This document shows positions 1 to 25,507 of a DNA stretch of 64,000 nucleotides, in pieces (the stretch's first letter is position 1; each line of letters starts with the position of its first letter). The notes under the pieces were generated by a model. It was not told the origin of the DNA. It saw only the letters and a program-made list of their open reading frames with translations, and searched no databases. The DNA lies in the NCBI GenBank assembly GCA_034670405.1, contig JAXDDX010000281.1, forward strand, positions 62,001 to 126,000. The letters are read 5' to 3'. This stretch comes from Hoplostethus atlanticus. Lineage: Eukaryota; Chordata; Actinopteri; Trachichthyiformes; Trachichthyidae. The position numbers and the translations under genes were made by a program.

Positions 1-1
1 A

Positions 2-1410
<1,409 letters not shown>

Positions 1411-1590
1411 ACTGGAGAAGATTTTCGACTTTGAGTTTCTGATTGTGGCTGAGACAAAGGGAGAGATTAAGACAGGTGTTACAAAAACGTCACATGCCAA
1501 ATATTATTTTTTGCTTGAATTTGTTTATTTGGTATGTCTGAACAATTTTAATATATGCTTTTAGTTTGAAATAAAGTCTTCCTTATTTTC
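1411..1590 (+). other. coro1a: coro1a 3' UTR and poly(A) signal
   Basis: Short 3' UTR after the TAG at 1408-1410. A canonical AATAAA lies at 1570-1575, followed by a T-rich stretch from about 1613, so cleavage is expected near 1590. Confidence 0.7.
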
Positions 1591-1687
1591 AAAATATATA
1601 TATCTCTTTGACGTTTTTTTTTTAGTCGGCATCCCAAGAAAACACAAAATACACAACACTCATTTGAATTGTATTGAATTGAAAGCA

Positions 1688-1693
1688 TTTATT
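1688..1693 (-). other. claudin poly(A) signal (minus strand)
   Basis: TTTATT on the + strand reads AATAAA on the minus strand, about 555 bp beyond the claudin stop codon. A second TTTATT lies near 1792-1797. Either would end the claudin transcript within 100-220 bp of the coronin poly(A) signal. Confidence 0.45.
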
Positions 1694-2249
1694 CCTCATC
1701 AATAAATGGACAAACGATGACAAACGATGCTGTGTTATGAAATGTGACGTGGACCAATGAGGCTCCCTGAGTTCATCACGGCATTTCTGCTTTATTTGAT
1801 CTAGGACGATAGCAGAGATGGCAGAGATGATTGATTGATTCAACAGGTAAACGGGGCGAGCCACCAGTGTGTACCTTGAAATGTTGAGGATGTGATGTAT
1901 TTTTTCATATAGTAAATGTGTTTTGAGCTGCATATAGTAAACCCCCCCCCCCCACGCTCAACTCCCACCTTTCGTTTGCTTTCAGGTGCTTTAATATAGC
2001 AGTAGCTTATACACAAACCCGACACCTATTAATAAAATAGTTTTAATGCAAAATATACCAGCAAACCTACAAATATGAATTACAAAACCTGAGCTAGTTT
2101 TTGTCATTATTCATTATTTACAATGACCTTTCCCCCCTTCCTTTTCTATTTAGTCAAAAGTGACACCCTACCCCCCCCTCCTTTCTTGCCCCCCCTTTCA
2201 CCAACTAAGCTCCACTTCTTTCACACACCAGTCCCCTTTTACATAAGCA

Positions 2250-2759
2250 TTACACATAGTTTTTGTTGGGGGCTGAAGCGTGGTTGCTGTAGTACTTGGC
2301 TGTTCCCCCTGAGCCGCCAGATTTGGGCCTGCTGAAGCAGCAGAGCAGCCCTCCGCCCAAAATGAGCAGTGCGCCGGCGGCCCAGCCCACAAAGATACAG
2401 GCTCCCAGTTCTTTCTTAATGGACTGGGCCACCAGGGGGTCGTTGAAGTTTCGGACGGTGTTGTGGGCGGACCAGCTGACGGAGATGACCACCAGGAGGC
2501 CGGCCACCAGCAGGCCGATCCCGGCCACCAGGCTGATCTTGGCCTTGGCGTCTTCGCTCTCCACGCAGGTGGTGAAGTCGGCGCCGGCGAAGAGCATGAG
2601 GAGGCAGAGGGAGCTGAGCATGCAGCTGATGATGACCATGGCGCGGGCGGCCTGCAGGTCAGAGGGCAACACCAGCAGGGAGTCGTAGCTCTTACACTGC
2701 TGCTGGCCTGTGCTCTGCACCACGCAGTTCTTCCATAGGCCATCTTGACTGCTCTACTC

Positions 2760-2795
<36 letters not shown>

Positions 2796-3263
2796 AGAGT
2801 TTCATTCATTCAATCCAGGAAGGCTCACATCATTCATATCCTCCTCCAGGAGTACCTTACGTCACGTTATTACTCCAAATCTGTTAAAATGCTCATTCCG
2901 TGGCATTTGATCAACAATGTGCATTAGATGCTCGTCTTATATTTACAGTGTAAATAGTCTCGTGGGATCGGAAACTATAAAGGTTTATCATGATGCTATA
3001 AACTATCACCTCCAGTCAGTGATCATTTTCCTCTTAAAAGACCCTATTCCCAAATAACTTACACCACTTTGATACCAGTTACTGTAATGGTGCATCTCTG
3101 TCACATTACTTTACAGCAAGTTTTTCATTACCTGTGCAGTTACAATGTTGGCTCCTGTGAACGAGGACACTTTCCATCTCGGGACGGCGCAGCACACGAT
3201 AGTTCCGATCAGGCCGAGGACCCCGAGGGCCACGCAGACGATCTGAACCCCAGCAGATCCCAT
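2250..3263 (-). CDS. claudin (claudin-3/4/6-like tight-junction protein), complete
   Basis: Claudins are four-span membrane proteins that form paracellular barriers or pores at tight junctions. Two coding exons on the minus strand, 3263-3132 (44 codons) and 2753-2250 (167 codons plus TAA), join in phase 0 to 211 aa, a usual claudin length. The family signature W30-G49-L50-W51-C54-C64 is intact, and R81 (LQAARAMVI) is present. Four hydrophobic spans lie near residues 8-28, 83-101, 118-137 and 162-182. The protein ends NKNYV, a PDZ ligand for ZO proteins. The text CVVQSTGQ, DLQAARA and GGGLLCC resembles claudin-4/-3 most closely; teleosts have many expanded claudins, so I give no symbol. The acceptor of exon 2 follows a (TG)n tract. 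The ATG sits one base after a good acceptor (ttttctttgcag), so an upstream non-coding exon must exist. Confidence 0.9.
2765..2792. repeat. (CA)n microsatellite in claudin intron
   Basis: About 14 CA units just upstream (minus strand) of the claudin exon-2 acceptor, serving in place of a normal pyrimidine tract. Confidence 0.95.
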
Positions 3264-3630
3264 TCTGCAAAGAAAATGGAAACTATTACTGAGCTTGAGT
3301 ACAGCGCCTGAGTACCACTACTTTTCAGAGGAAAGGTCAAAAGTCTTTACTTTTACTTAAGCAAATTATTATTTATTTTTTTTAGTGTTTTCTCCTGCTG
3401 TTTTTGTTTTTGTTGGAAGTAACTGAGTAGAGCACTTGAGTAAATCCTCTTAATTCTACTTTGAATTTGCAGTATTGCTGCTTGAGGAAAACACTTGAGG
3501 TGGCTGATCCCCGCCTCTGGTTAGAGAGCAGGAGTCTCTTTTGCACCTTAAAACAATCCAAGATGTGAGAGGGCCTTGTAGGCGCAGTTGCTCTGAGATC
3601 AGTGCTTTTTTTTTGAGCGATCACACCGCT

Positions 3631-3670
<40 letters not shown>

Positions 3671-5311
3671 AAAGACAAGCACACACATTCCCCTTGACAG
3701 GCCCTTACAGGCCTAGGACTGCATTTTTAAAGCGGATTCAAGCCCTGACAGGCCCTGGCAACCACTGCCTGCTCCCTGGAAAATATTGCTTCATACTGAC
3801 GATCAAAATCATCCCCACCCCACACAAAAACACCTTGAGAAGAGACATGAGTATGACTAAGTAACACCTCAAAAAGTGACATTCATCTGTGGTTTATGGA
3901 TCTTCCTTGATGCCATTTTTTTTAATTAAAAATACTGTGTATTATTGTGAGTTAAAAAATAAACTGTTTTTTTTCACTGCTGATAAATCACTAAATCACC
4001 ATCAATCCCACATAAATAGACTTTAATACAAACCCAAAGTCTCGTAAAACAACAAGGAAGAAACTATTCAGGGTTTGAATGGAGGGGGGGGGTGACTTTG
4101 GGTTGGATTTACACCAGGACTAAAATATCTTACTTTTAAACATATGTGACCCAGATCAAATACTTCCAACGCGGGTTGAACATTGAAAACAAATTTGATC
4201 TGCAGATGTTTTATCACAGCTCAATGAGGGCTTTTTTTTTTTTAAATGCATGAAGTGTCATTCAAACCTCCCCTAAAGCCAACAGGCAGAAAGAAAGGCC
4301 CGTGAATGACATGCTGCTGAACTATTCACACCCTTATCATCTTTTCCTGCCTCGGGGCTACATTTATTTGCTACTTTTTGTTATGATGTACTAGTGCTCA
4401 TGAAAAGATACACTTTTCACCCTTATCCTCTGTAACTTCACGCGTTTGCAGAACCGTACCCCCGTTGCAACCTGCCTTGGGTATAGTGGTCTTTTGAAAT
4501 AGTTTTGAGTGAAAATAGGATGAAAACAATGCGTACCTTTTTATGTTGCGTCCTCTTGTCTTGATTTGAAGGTTGAAAAGTTAGACTGGGTGTTTTCTTC
4601 CTTGTTGATTCAATAGATGCTGGTTGTGTATCTACCAGGTGTTGTGTAAAAGCTGAGGGGTATGGTGGGGTTTTTGTAGAGGAATGTGAGGTGTAGGGTG
4701 GAGCTGAACATAAACAGGGGCGAGTGATAGGAGGGGACAACCTCAGGACCAGATTGGACTTGTCCCTCACCAATCTTTCCCTCTCTTTTTCACCTCTGAG
4801 TGAGCTCTCCTGTGGAAGAGCCATTTGACACGACAGAAACACACAGTTTCTGTCTGTAAAGCTGCATAAGCAGAGAATGTTGTGATGACGACGACGATCG
4901 CGGTGATGGTGATGATGAGTGAATCATTTTGTATCCATATTCGTGAGAGAAAAATCAAGCAACCCCACTTGAGTCATTTGGAAGTCATACCTCATACCTG
5001 CACATCCCACCTCTGTCGAAACCATGAGTGATGAATGTAAAGAGGCTAATTTGCGAAACCGAGACAGAGAGGGTTTAAGATTTTGCGTAATAATAAGTAG
5101 TGTTTCGTGGATCATGGGAAGGAAAGAAAATGACCAAATGGAACTGAACATTGTGAAACAAATGCTTTGTAGGCTTCTGAACACGTGCACACACACACAT
5201 TTGGGTTGCATACTATGTAATATATACATTTAGATGCTAGTATTGGCCAGGGCATTTTTTTCTAGTCATACATGTTGTCCCATAGTGAAATGTGAGATTA
5301 AGTGAGATTAA

Positions 5312-5350
<39 letters not shown>

Positions 5351-5520
5351 TACTGTAATTTATATTTCAATGAGGATGATAGGTGGGCCAGATAGAGTAG
5401 GTTGTTAGATTTTACACTGCAATACCAATTTCTAACACTTGACGGCGCTCTTTTAAGCCTCGTTTACGTCTCCATTGATGTCATTGTGAACGGTAGGGGG
5501 CGGGGCACAAATGTAAGACC
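3264..5520. other. claudin / ppp1ca intergenic region (head to head)
   Basis: No coding region recognised. It holds the claudin leader intron and promoter, (AC)n runs at 3632-3664 and 5312-5348, and AT-rich unique DNA. Open frames here have no recognisable protein content. Confidence 0.5.
4537..4730 (-). other. candidate non-coding 5' exon of the claudin gene
   Basis: On the minus strand a donor AAAAAG|GTACGC places the exon end at 4537. The coding exon has an acceptor immediately before its ATG (3264), so a spliced leader is required, and this is the best donor I see upstream. The 5' boundary is a guess. No transcript evidence. Confidence 0.3.
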
Positions 5521-6107
5521 GACCCAGCGTGTGGCCAATCAGATGCGACAATTCGGGTTCTAAAATCCCACGGCGGACCAATCTGGGTTGAGCAAAACTA
5601 AAGAGCTCTGTGTGAATCAGCCTCCTATCAAGACCGTAAAACAACGGCCCTCTTAAAGTTCCTGGTGGGGAAAGAGTGAAGGGACCTGAAGTAACGAAGG
5701 GAAAAGGGGCAAAATTGAGCTCAGAGAATACCATTTTTAAACATAATACACCCCGGAAGGACTATTGTTCATCTGAAGCCAAGGTTGGCAGTATTTAATC
5801 TGTTTATAAGTTATATTAGCTAGCAAACGATATCTAACGAACGTTAGCTGTGATGGCTCGGTTGTGCTGCTAGTTTGAATGTGTAGTTGGTGAGTAGCTG
5901 CCTAGCTAGCTTGGCGAACGCGTAAGCTCATTGATTGCCCCAGTTCGCTAAATTGCTTGATTAGTGATAGATTCTCGCCAGATAACCTACATAAATTGTA
6001 CCTTGAACTACGAATAACTGATTCTGTTCGTTTCTGTTCTTGCAATCGAAGGTGCAGCGCGGAAAATCAAGGTCTTGACTGCCCGAGAACGTCAAAAAAT
6101 AGAGAAA
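5521..6107 (+). promoter_or_regulatory. ppp1ca: ppp1ca promoter and 5' leader
   Basis: Two CCAAT boxes (5535-5539, 5578-5582) lie in a relatively GC-rich stretch, followed by a leader with repeated AGCTAG/AACG words up to the ATG at 6108. No TATA box is evident. An acceptor-like site may exist before the ATG, so part of this could be intron; the transcription start is not visible. Confidence 0.4.
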
Positions 6108-18409
<12,302 letters not shown>

Positions 18410-18851
18410 CACCCGCTGGGTCCCCCTCCCAGAACCACCCACCCCCCTGACGCCCCCCCGACACTCTCTTCCTCTACCTCCCAAACTTGTTTCTCCCTCG
18501 TCACCAAATGGCAACAAAGCAAACAGTATCCAGGGTTCAGTCCTGTTTTTTCTCTCTAAAACTATTTTTAACTGTTTGGCTGTTTGTGTGTGTGTCTGTG
18601 TGTGCAAAGTGAGAATGAAAGAGAGGTTTGCTGTATCTGTTTTTTTTTTTTTTTCTTCCTCCTGTACCCTCTGCTCTGTTATCCTGTCATTTTGTAGAAA
18701 TGGGTTCTGCCCCCTCAGTGATGTAAAAGCAAACCTAGGTGCTGGGGATGATGGGAAGGGGGAGCGGGGGGGAGAGAGGAGCCTTTGCTGTTTATGTTAA
18801 GGCCCTGCACTGTTTAATGCTAAACACAAGCTTTTGTACATCCTGTTTGAG

Positions 18852-18933
<82 letters not shown>

Positions 18934-19275
18934 GGAGGGGGGGTGGATGGGTGGGAGTGGGCAGGGTCAAGTTGCACGGTCAAACGGTAACAGCACATAC
19001 CACACACTGAGAGCACAGGTGGATATGTGCAGATGAATTCTGGAATAAAACCGATCCACAAGGAGTTAGTAACTTTTTTTTATGTTTCTCTTCCCTTTTG
19101 AAAACCAATGATTTGAAAACACAATCATGGATGTGAAATAGTTTTGCTTTCTTTTTTTTTTCTTTTCTTTTTTCTCTTTTTTTTTTTTAGCTGCCTAAAA
19201 ACAACAAATGGTCTGAATTTTGCGTTTTTACTCTTATCTGGAAGTCGATGCTGAATAAAGAGAACCATTTATTTG
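18410..19275 (+). other. ppp1ca: ppp1ca 3' UTR with two poly(A) signals
   Basis: Sequence after the TAA at 18407-18409 contains a (GT)n tract of about 73 bp (18853-18925) and T-rich stretches. AATAAA occurs at 19044-19049 and again at 19254-19259, so alternative 3' ends 210 bp apart are possible. Confidence 0.65.
18853..18925. repeat. (GT)n microsatellite in ppp1ca 3' UTR
   Basis: About 36 uninterrupted GT units, transcribed as part of the ppp1ca mRNA. Confidence 0.95.
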
Positions 19276-22200
19276 AAATATGCCACCATGCTGTTCACTG
19301 TTTGCCATTGCATTGTCATTTTCGATGTACAACAACCTTTTGCCACGCTTATTGGCCGCTCTTGTCTGAGAATATTGAGAGTATAGTACCAGTACAAAAA
19401 TGTGACTTTACATAGCTGGATTTGAAGAGATGTCTAATGAAATACTTCAGTGTATTTATAAAAGGGTAGAACCTTGTCGAGAATCTTATTTTTGGTCCAA
19501 TTTACACAAAACAAAGGGGCATTTCACACCTGGTGTAGCCAGAGAGAATCTTTTTCAGTGGAAACTAATGCAACGTTAGTTGGGTTGGATTCAAAACCAG
19601 ATGCTGACTGTTTGCATCACAAAAATATCTTTTGATTAGAAATCTCTTTAATGACAAACGTGAAAAACTGACTACCTTAGGTGACTGAAGTAAGTTTGCA
19701 GCAGGGAGGCTCAGTCACTGTGCATCCTTTGCTCATTGTCTGACCAATGTGGTGGCAGAGTTTATGGCTGTCTGAAAGGTCACGCTGCTCAGTGGGGTAC
19801 ACAATGGTTGATGCAATCTACACTCATAATACAACATCCATGTTCCACAACCGGGTCACTTTTCTGGTGGTTTACTGGTGTTGAACTTGTACACAGCATA
19901 TTCAGTAGGAAGCAGTGTGAGCTTTAAGGGATGCCATATATTTTGCCTCGCTCTTCATTCTCGTTGCAGATTCTGCCTCCTCCCCATCTATCAAAAGGGG
20001 ACAAGATGATGATGAATCCTTCTCCTGACCTTTCCAGTCCTATGGGCTGTAGTCAATACTGTCTTAAGTTGATGCCAAGACTGGGTCTTTTTGAATTTGA
20101 ATCAAGCGGCGATACCAAAAGAGGGTTGAATGTGGCAAGCTAAGACGGGCTGCAAAACTGAATGCCATGTTTGAATAACTGATATTGGACAAATGATTTA
20201 AAATCATGACACGAGATAGTGAACAGTCTTCTGACACTGATTATGAATCCAATTTGGCATACTTGTGTTGCTGGTTGTAGGAAGACAAAACCTTGTGTAC
20301 AGCAAAGTCCCATTGACTCAAGCTTTAATTTTGTGTTTCAACATTAGAACTCCCAAGAGAACCACTAACAATGCATTTAGAGCAGTTGAGAAAGCAAGCT
20401 TTTTTGCTTTTTTTTTTTTTTTTTTTCATGGTTCTTTGCTTGAGATGCCATACAAGAACGGAATTATTTGTAGAAACATGGACATACCTGTATGTCGCTG
20501 TATGTACTTTCCTTTCAGTAGCTCGCTCTTGGAACATACAAAGAGCCATAGACGGAGCACATTATTGGAGATTATTGGTATCGATCTTGTGAGGAAATGC
20601 AAGACTTGCCACATAATCAGGCCTGAGGCAGAGACAACGTGGTCTTGAGGCTGGACTTCAATACTGCAGCCCTGTGTTTCTGCTTGTCTGCAAAAAGCCA
20701 CATTTTTCCTCATGTCTACAGGCCTTTTGTGGGAACTATTCCTTTCTGTCACTTGGCATCACGGGTCCCCCTCCACCGCCATTTACCATCCCCCCCTATT
20801 GTTCAATAAGTCCCGTTGGTACACAATCCATAGTTCGGCACAGGCTGCTGTTACTGGCTTCAACAAATCCTTTCATTCTGCAGCATTTCAGGGTCTCTCT
20901 GCCCATTTCTATTAACAAACACTTTTTAATATGAAAGGTATGTCCGGTTTGTCTGTTCTTCGCCCCTCTGCCGAAGTATGAACACATGCAACCTCAGCTC
21001 AAACAGATTGCAAAGCAAGTATGTATGGGTCAAAGGGAACTGGTTGCAGCGTGTTGAGTACATACTTCAGCAGAGGGTCACCATCGTCCCATCCCCATCT
21101 TCACCCCATCTTCATCAAGAGTTGGTCCAACTCAGTACCTCAGCAACTAAATATTTGTTTTCCTCTCTTCCATTCGGGCCACTTACAGCGACGGTTTCCG
21201 TTGTTTGCTTGATATTTACAGACCGTAACAGAGTCCGTGCGATATCCTGCTGTGTCTCACCAGTTTTCTGTGTACTGCAACTCACAGTTGTGTCAGATGA
21301 GGATAGATGTTGTAGCGGGTGGTGCAGGTGAAAACATCACGGGACTCATACAGCAGGGTTGGGTTCAATTCACGTTCAGTAGGATCAATTCAGGAAGTGG
21401 ACTTGCCATGAGGAGGTGAGGCGGCGATACTCAATATGTTCAGAAATATGAATACTGTCTTTACAGGGTATTAACAAGTCCATTGAGTTGCTGTTTCTGT
21501 TCACATTTTGAATTGAAAATGAGTTGACCCCAACCCTGATGGAGCTTGGTGCGTGGGAGGAACAATGCACTTGGCAGATAGTTTCTTTTGCTCTGTAAAT
21601 GATATAGGACTACCTTTTGTTTTAAATAACAACTAATTGTGTATGTTGACACATGATTCTCAGAGTTTTGAAAAAGAATGCCGAGAGAAGCCTATGGGAT
21701 TGAAGTCTTAACGGACCGGGGGGGGGGAAAAAATCCAACTTTTGTACTTACAGACGAGGCTTGAGAGCGATGGAGCTTTGTAGTCCACCTCCAGTGTAGA
21801 AAGAGTAAAACAGTGGAATGGCTCCTGTTATATAAAGTAACGCTAAACAACATTATGGGGTTTGCAGCTCTTTGTCATATAATTAAATGGTTAAAGTAAG
21901 TCTACTAAAAGCCTGTTTCATCCCCATTTCCACAGCTGTACAAACCTCTGCTTGCAATGTTTTATTTTTGAATTGTTATATAGGTACTATCATCATTACC
22001 TCTAGGAACCTGCTCTTTAAATCACTTTTTGTTCATAAGTTGTTTTTACTGACAAACGTTACGCTAGATATTGCAAGCTTATTAGTGTAGGATTTTTTTA
22101 ATCAATCAGGGATGTTTTGCACCATGCACTGTCGCTGGTGTTGACATGAAATATTAGATTAATGAAAAAAAAAAAGACATAAGCAATTGAAATTAATGCT

Positions 22201-23483
22201 ATTTTTTATTTGTATGTCATTTGTTTTCAAATCAATCACAAATTGTCTCTGTTACAAGGTAGAAATAAAACATAGAATTTGTATAACTGTGTCTGTTTTC
22301 CTTTGCAAAGTTCACCATTATAATGTGACATAACCTAAGATCAGAAATTTCAGTTGAGGGTAGAACCGGGAGTCCGTGAAGAAGACAAAGACGAGTACAA
22401 TGGCGCTGGGATTGAAGTCACTTGTACACGTTTCCCTGTCTTTTCTGCCTCAAGGATCCTTTCTTTCTTCCCCTTTTTGCAGAGGCTGCTGCTACTGTCT
22501 GTCAAACATTTCAGCTTGTGGCGTGGGTGGCCTCTTTGTGTGTGTGCTCACTTATTTATTTATTACATGTCAATGGGCCCAGACAGTGCAGAGAGACACT
22601 TTGTCAAATCAAAAGTATTGGCCTTGTCGAGTGAATGTTTCAATGCAAACTGGTTTTGCTACTGTTCATACCATGGTCTCCATCCATGTTACCATGCTTC
22701 ACTTTTAATAAGGGGGCCTGAGGGCAGCTGTGGGTATGGAGAGATGGTTCCACACATGCTTCTAAACGTGTAGAACATGGAATTATGTGTAACATTGTGT
22801 GACACTAACTTGTGCTTCAGTCCACTGCACTGTAGTGCTGCAAATTGAAATGCATCTTAAAATCGCAAATTACATTTGCATTCAGAAACAGGTCGGTTTT
22901 ACTGGCAAAGTAAGTTTGCACATACAAAGATTTTGACTTGGATGGGTTGCTCATGTAGGTCACATTAAACAATACGAATTATATAAAAAATAGTATATAC
23001 AAATTTAAATTCAGGAGATGGGTCTCTTAAAAATAGTATAAAAAGTATAAGTAATATATATACAAAATTAAAAATAGAAATGTAGGAGATAGATCTCATT
23101 TCTATACAACATGCCCAAGGTCTCTGTTGCAGCCTAACTGTTTGTGCTAATAGGAAGGTAAGTCAGTATTTATAAGTTTGTTTTATTATAAAATATAATA
23201 AACAGAAATATATTGGTAATTCTGCTGAAATGGATCAAATTGGGGCTGGAAAAAAGTTACAATTTGAATTCGTATTCTATTTTTTGTATTTCTATTTTCA
23301 TGCCAGATGTGACTTCAAGGTGCTGCTGTTAACATAAAATATTACATGGGGTTGCACTGTCCTATATCTCAGACCAAATATATCTATCTATATATATAGA
23401 TATATATATACTGCCAGGCGCCCGCCCTTCCACCACAAGATGCTGGCTACTTATCTATCCTAGCAGTGAAAAAGAAAACCGCA

Positions 23484-23590
23484 GGCAGAAGAGCTTTTTC
23501 TTACCACGCTCCCTGCTGTGATTAGAGGCAGTTCTACTCATGTCTTTAAATCCAGGCTTAAAACCGACTTACTTTCACTACCATTTGGTC
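23484..23590 (+). repeat. LINE ORF2 C-terminal fragment
   Basis: GRRAFSYHAP in one frame, then VIRGSSTHVFKSRLKTDLLS in another, matching the common C-terminal end of L2/Rex-type reverse-transcriptase ORFs (…RAFS…AP…W…LP…FKSRLKTHLF). A frameshift and loss of the W-N-x-LP part show that it is decayed. Confidence 0.55.
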
Positions 23591-24176
23591 AAATGCCACC
23601 ATTAACCCCACATTGATGGATCTGCCAAAATTACCCAATGGCACCCATTGACTTACTCTAAGCCCTAGAGCATGTGTACTGAATTCCATGACAATTGATA
23701 AGTATGTTTTGTATTCACGTCGACCCCTTGGTTCGGTGTAAAAATGCCAGTAATATGAATATGTCACATCTGACACTGTTAAGAAACTATAGCTTCTACA
23801 GGGTCTATCAAAGTGGACTTTGACAGTCCAAAATGTAAATTCTTAATCAGTTAAATATGGATAAGTACTAGGTGTCATGAGATATATCACCATCTGTGTG
23901 GGAGATAATATGGAATTTTAAAGTGTTGCAATGCTGAACTTTCAACTTTGAACCTTTAACTAGTACAACAGCCTAACCCTAACCCAGCCTATTGTAAAAG
24001 CTCTTTGCTTAACCACTAATTGTAGTCTGTAAATGTGAATTAATTGTCCATCCTAAAGTTAAATGCTATCATATTAAATTGCACTAATCCAGTGTATTAA
24101 ATTACTAATTCAAATATTTTTTAAATTAAAATAAAAAATGTAAGCAGTCACTAATCTTAAGGGATCACTGCACATC

Positions 24177-24216
24177 CCGTGTGTGTATGTGACAAATAAA
24201 GTTCTTGAATTGAATC
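24177..24216 (+). repeat. LINE 3' tail
   Basis: CCCGTGTGTGTATGTGACAA followed by ATAAAGTTCTTGAAT and a partial TTGAATC tail, the same ending as at 10930-10988. Probably the 3' end of the LINE copy whose ORF2 fragment lies at 23484-23590. Confidence 0.55.
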
Positions 24217-24480
24217 TTGAAATGGGATTAAATTAAAGTAACATTCCCGACACTGGTCATTATAATTTATAGTGAAGACACCAGTAAGCTTTTCTATCAT
24301 AGTGTCGCATGCCGTTTTTAATATTGCTCCTATCACCTATAGCCTATTAAAAAGGACCGCAAAATATTACGTGAAACTAGTTAACTATTCATGTGAAAGA
24401 ATTGTCCAGCCAAGGACAGACAGCTGTACTGGATGAAAAAATACTCACCTCTGCTCTGCATAAACAATACAAAGCCTAAC

Positions 24481-24970
24481 ACATGTGTCCTCCCGCCCAT
24501 AAGTACTCCAGCCAATCACAGTGGCTAAAATAATATATGTATTTTATTTGTAAAATTGACCTTGACCTGAGCGAATAGCACACTGTGTGGGCGTGGTCAA
24601 TAGTAGTTCGGTTGCACTGTGGACGTCGCTCATCAACTTTTGGTACCAGTCGAGCCTTTAGCAAAGCTAGCTAACTAGCGACACTGTAAACAAAATCTTT
24701 AGCTCATTTGTCTTTCTCTGTGGTGAATAACATTAACGTGTTATTTATATTGGGATTTACAACCGTTATCAAAGAAACTATTTCTCCAGATTTTAAGAAC
24801 AGACAGCAACATTACTCGGTTGGTCAGGCTAGCTAACAGGACGGCGGAAGCTAGCTGTTAGCTAGCTAAGATAACGTTCCCTATCAAACCAAACGGGAGC
24901 CAGAGCAAGCAAGCAGCTTGCAACTGTCTGTGATCTGACGATAATTTCGTTGACTACAAAATACTCCCAG
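24481..24970 (+). promoter_or_regulatory. kmt5c: kmt5c promoter and non-coding first exon
   Basis: CCAAT box at 24512-24516, a GC/GT-box-like GGGCGTGG near 24589, then a leader rich in GCTAGC words. A consensus donor CCCAG|GTAGG ends a probable non-coding exon at 24970; the next acceptor is at 25487. The transcription start is not visible. Confidence 0.5.
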
Positions 24971-25507
24971 GTAGGTTTTCGAATTTGGTATTATTGCCAA
25001 TATACCACATTGTGTTAGCTTGTTGTTTCACCTGTCATTCCTCATATGTGGATTTAATCAACTAACTGATGCTCTATGTAGCTAACGGTACTAGCTAACG
25101 CTAGTTTCCTCAATCCTCAGCTGATTAACTAGCATGTTTGTTTTTTAGCAAGCTGTCTTGCTAAGCTAATGTGCTATGCTAATATGATTATATCCATATG
25201 CCTATCTATCCCATTACCTGTTTAATTTAAAGCGTAGTATATGATGCAGATAACGACTCGGCTGCTTTCTGGGGGGTAAGGGGTAACGTTAGCCACTGGG
25301 GAAGTAATGCCATTTCTTTTGCGGACCTGATTATGTCAAATATAACTCTGCTCATATGCATAGCTTATTATAGCTAGCTAATATATGCAATGCAATTGCA
25401 GATAGTCGATAACATCACCATTATTATGTGTGGTTGGTTTGTTGTCATGATAACGACATCAAAGGTCATTGACCTCTGTGCTTTCAGCATGCTGATGGTG
25501 GGAGGCG

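Larger units (their letters stand above)
19276..24480. other. ppp1ca / kmt5c intergenic region
   Basis: About 5.2 kb without a recognisable gene on either strand. It is AT-rich, with truncated LINE pieces at 23484-23590 and 24177-24216. A short tandem TATATA/TATCTA stretch lies near 23384-23410. Open frames in this stretch have no recognisable domain and no splice pattern. Confidence 0.6.

Noticed and set aside
2198..2809. 203-codon minus-strand frame overlapping the claudin exon
   Set aside because: Shadow in another frame of the claudin coding exon, Ala/Pro/Ser/Trp-rich and running into the CA repeat.
20265..20934. Open frames between ppp1ca and kmt5c
   Set aside because: T-run-derived and hydrophobic text without motif, splice pattern or homologue that I recognise.
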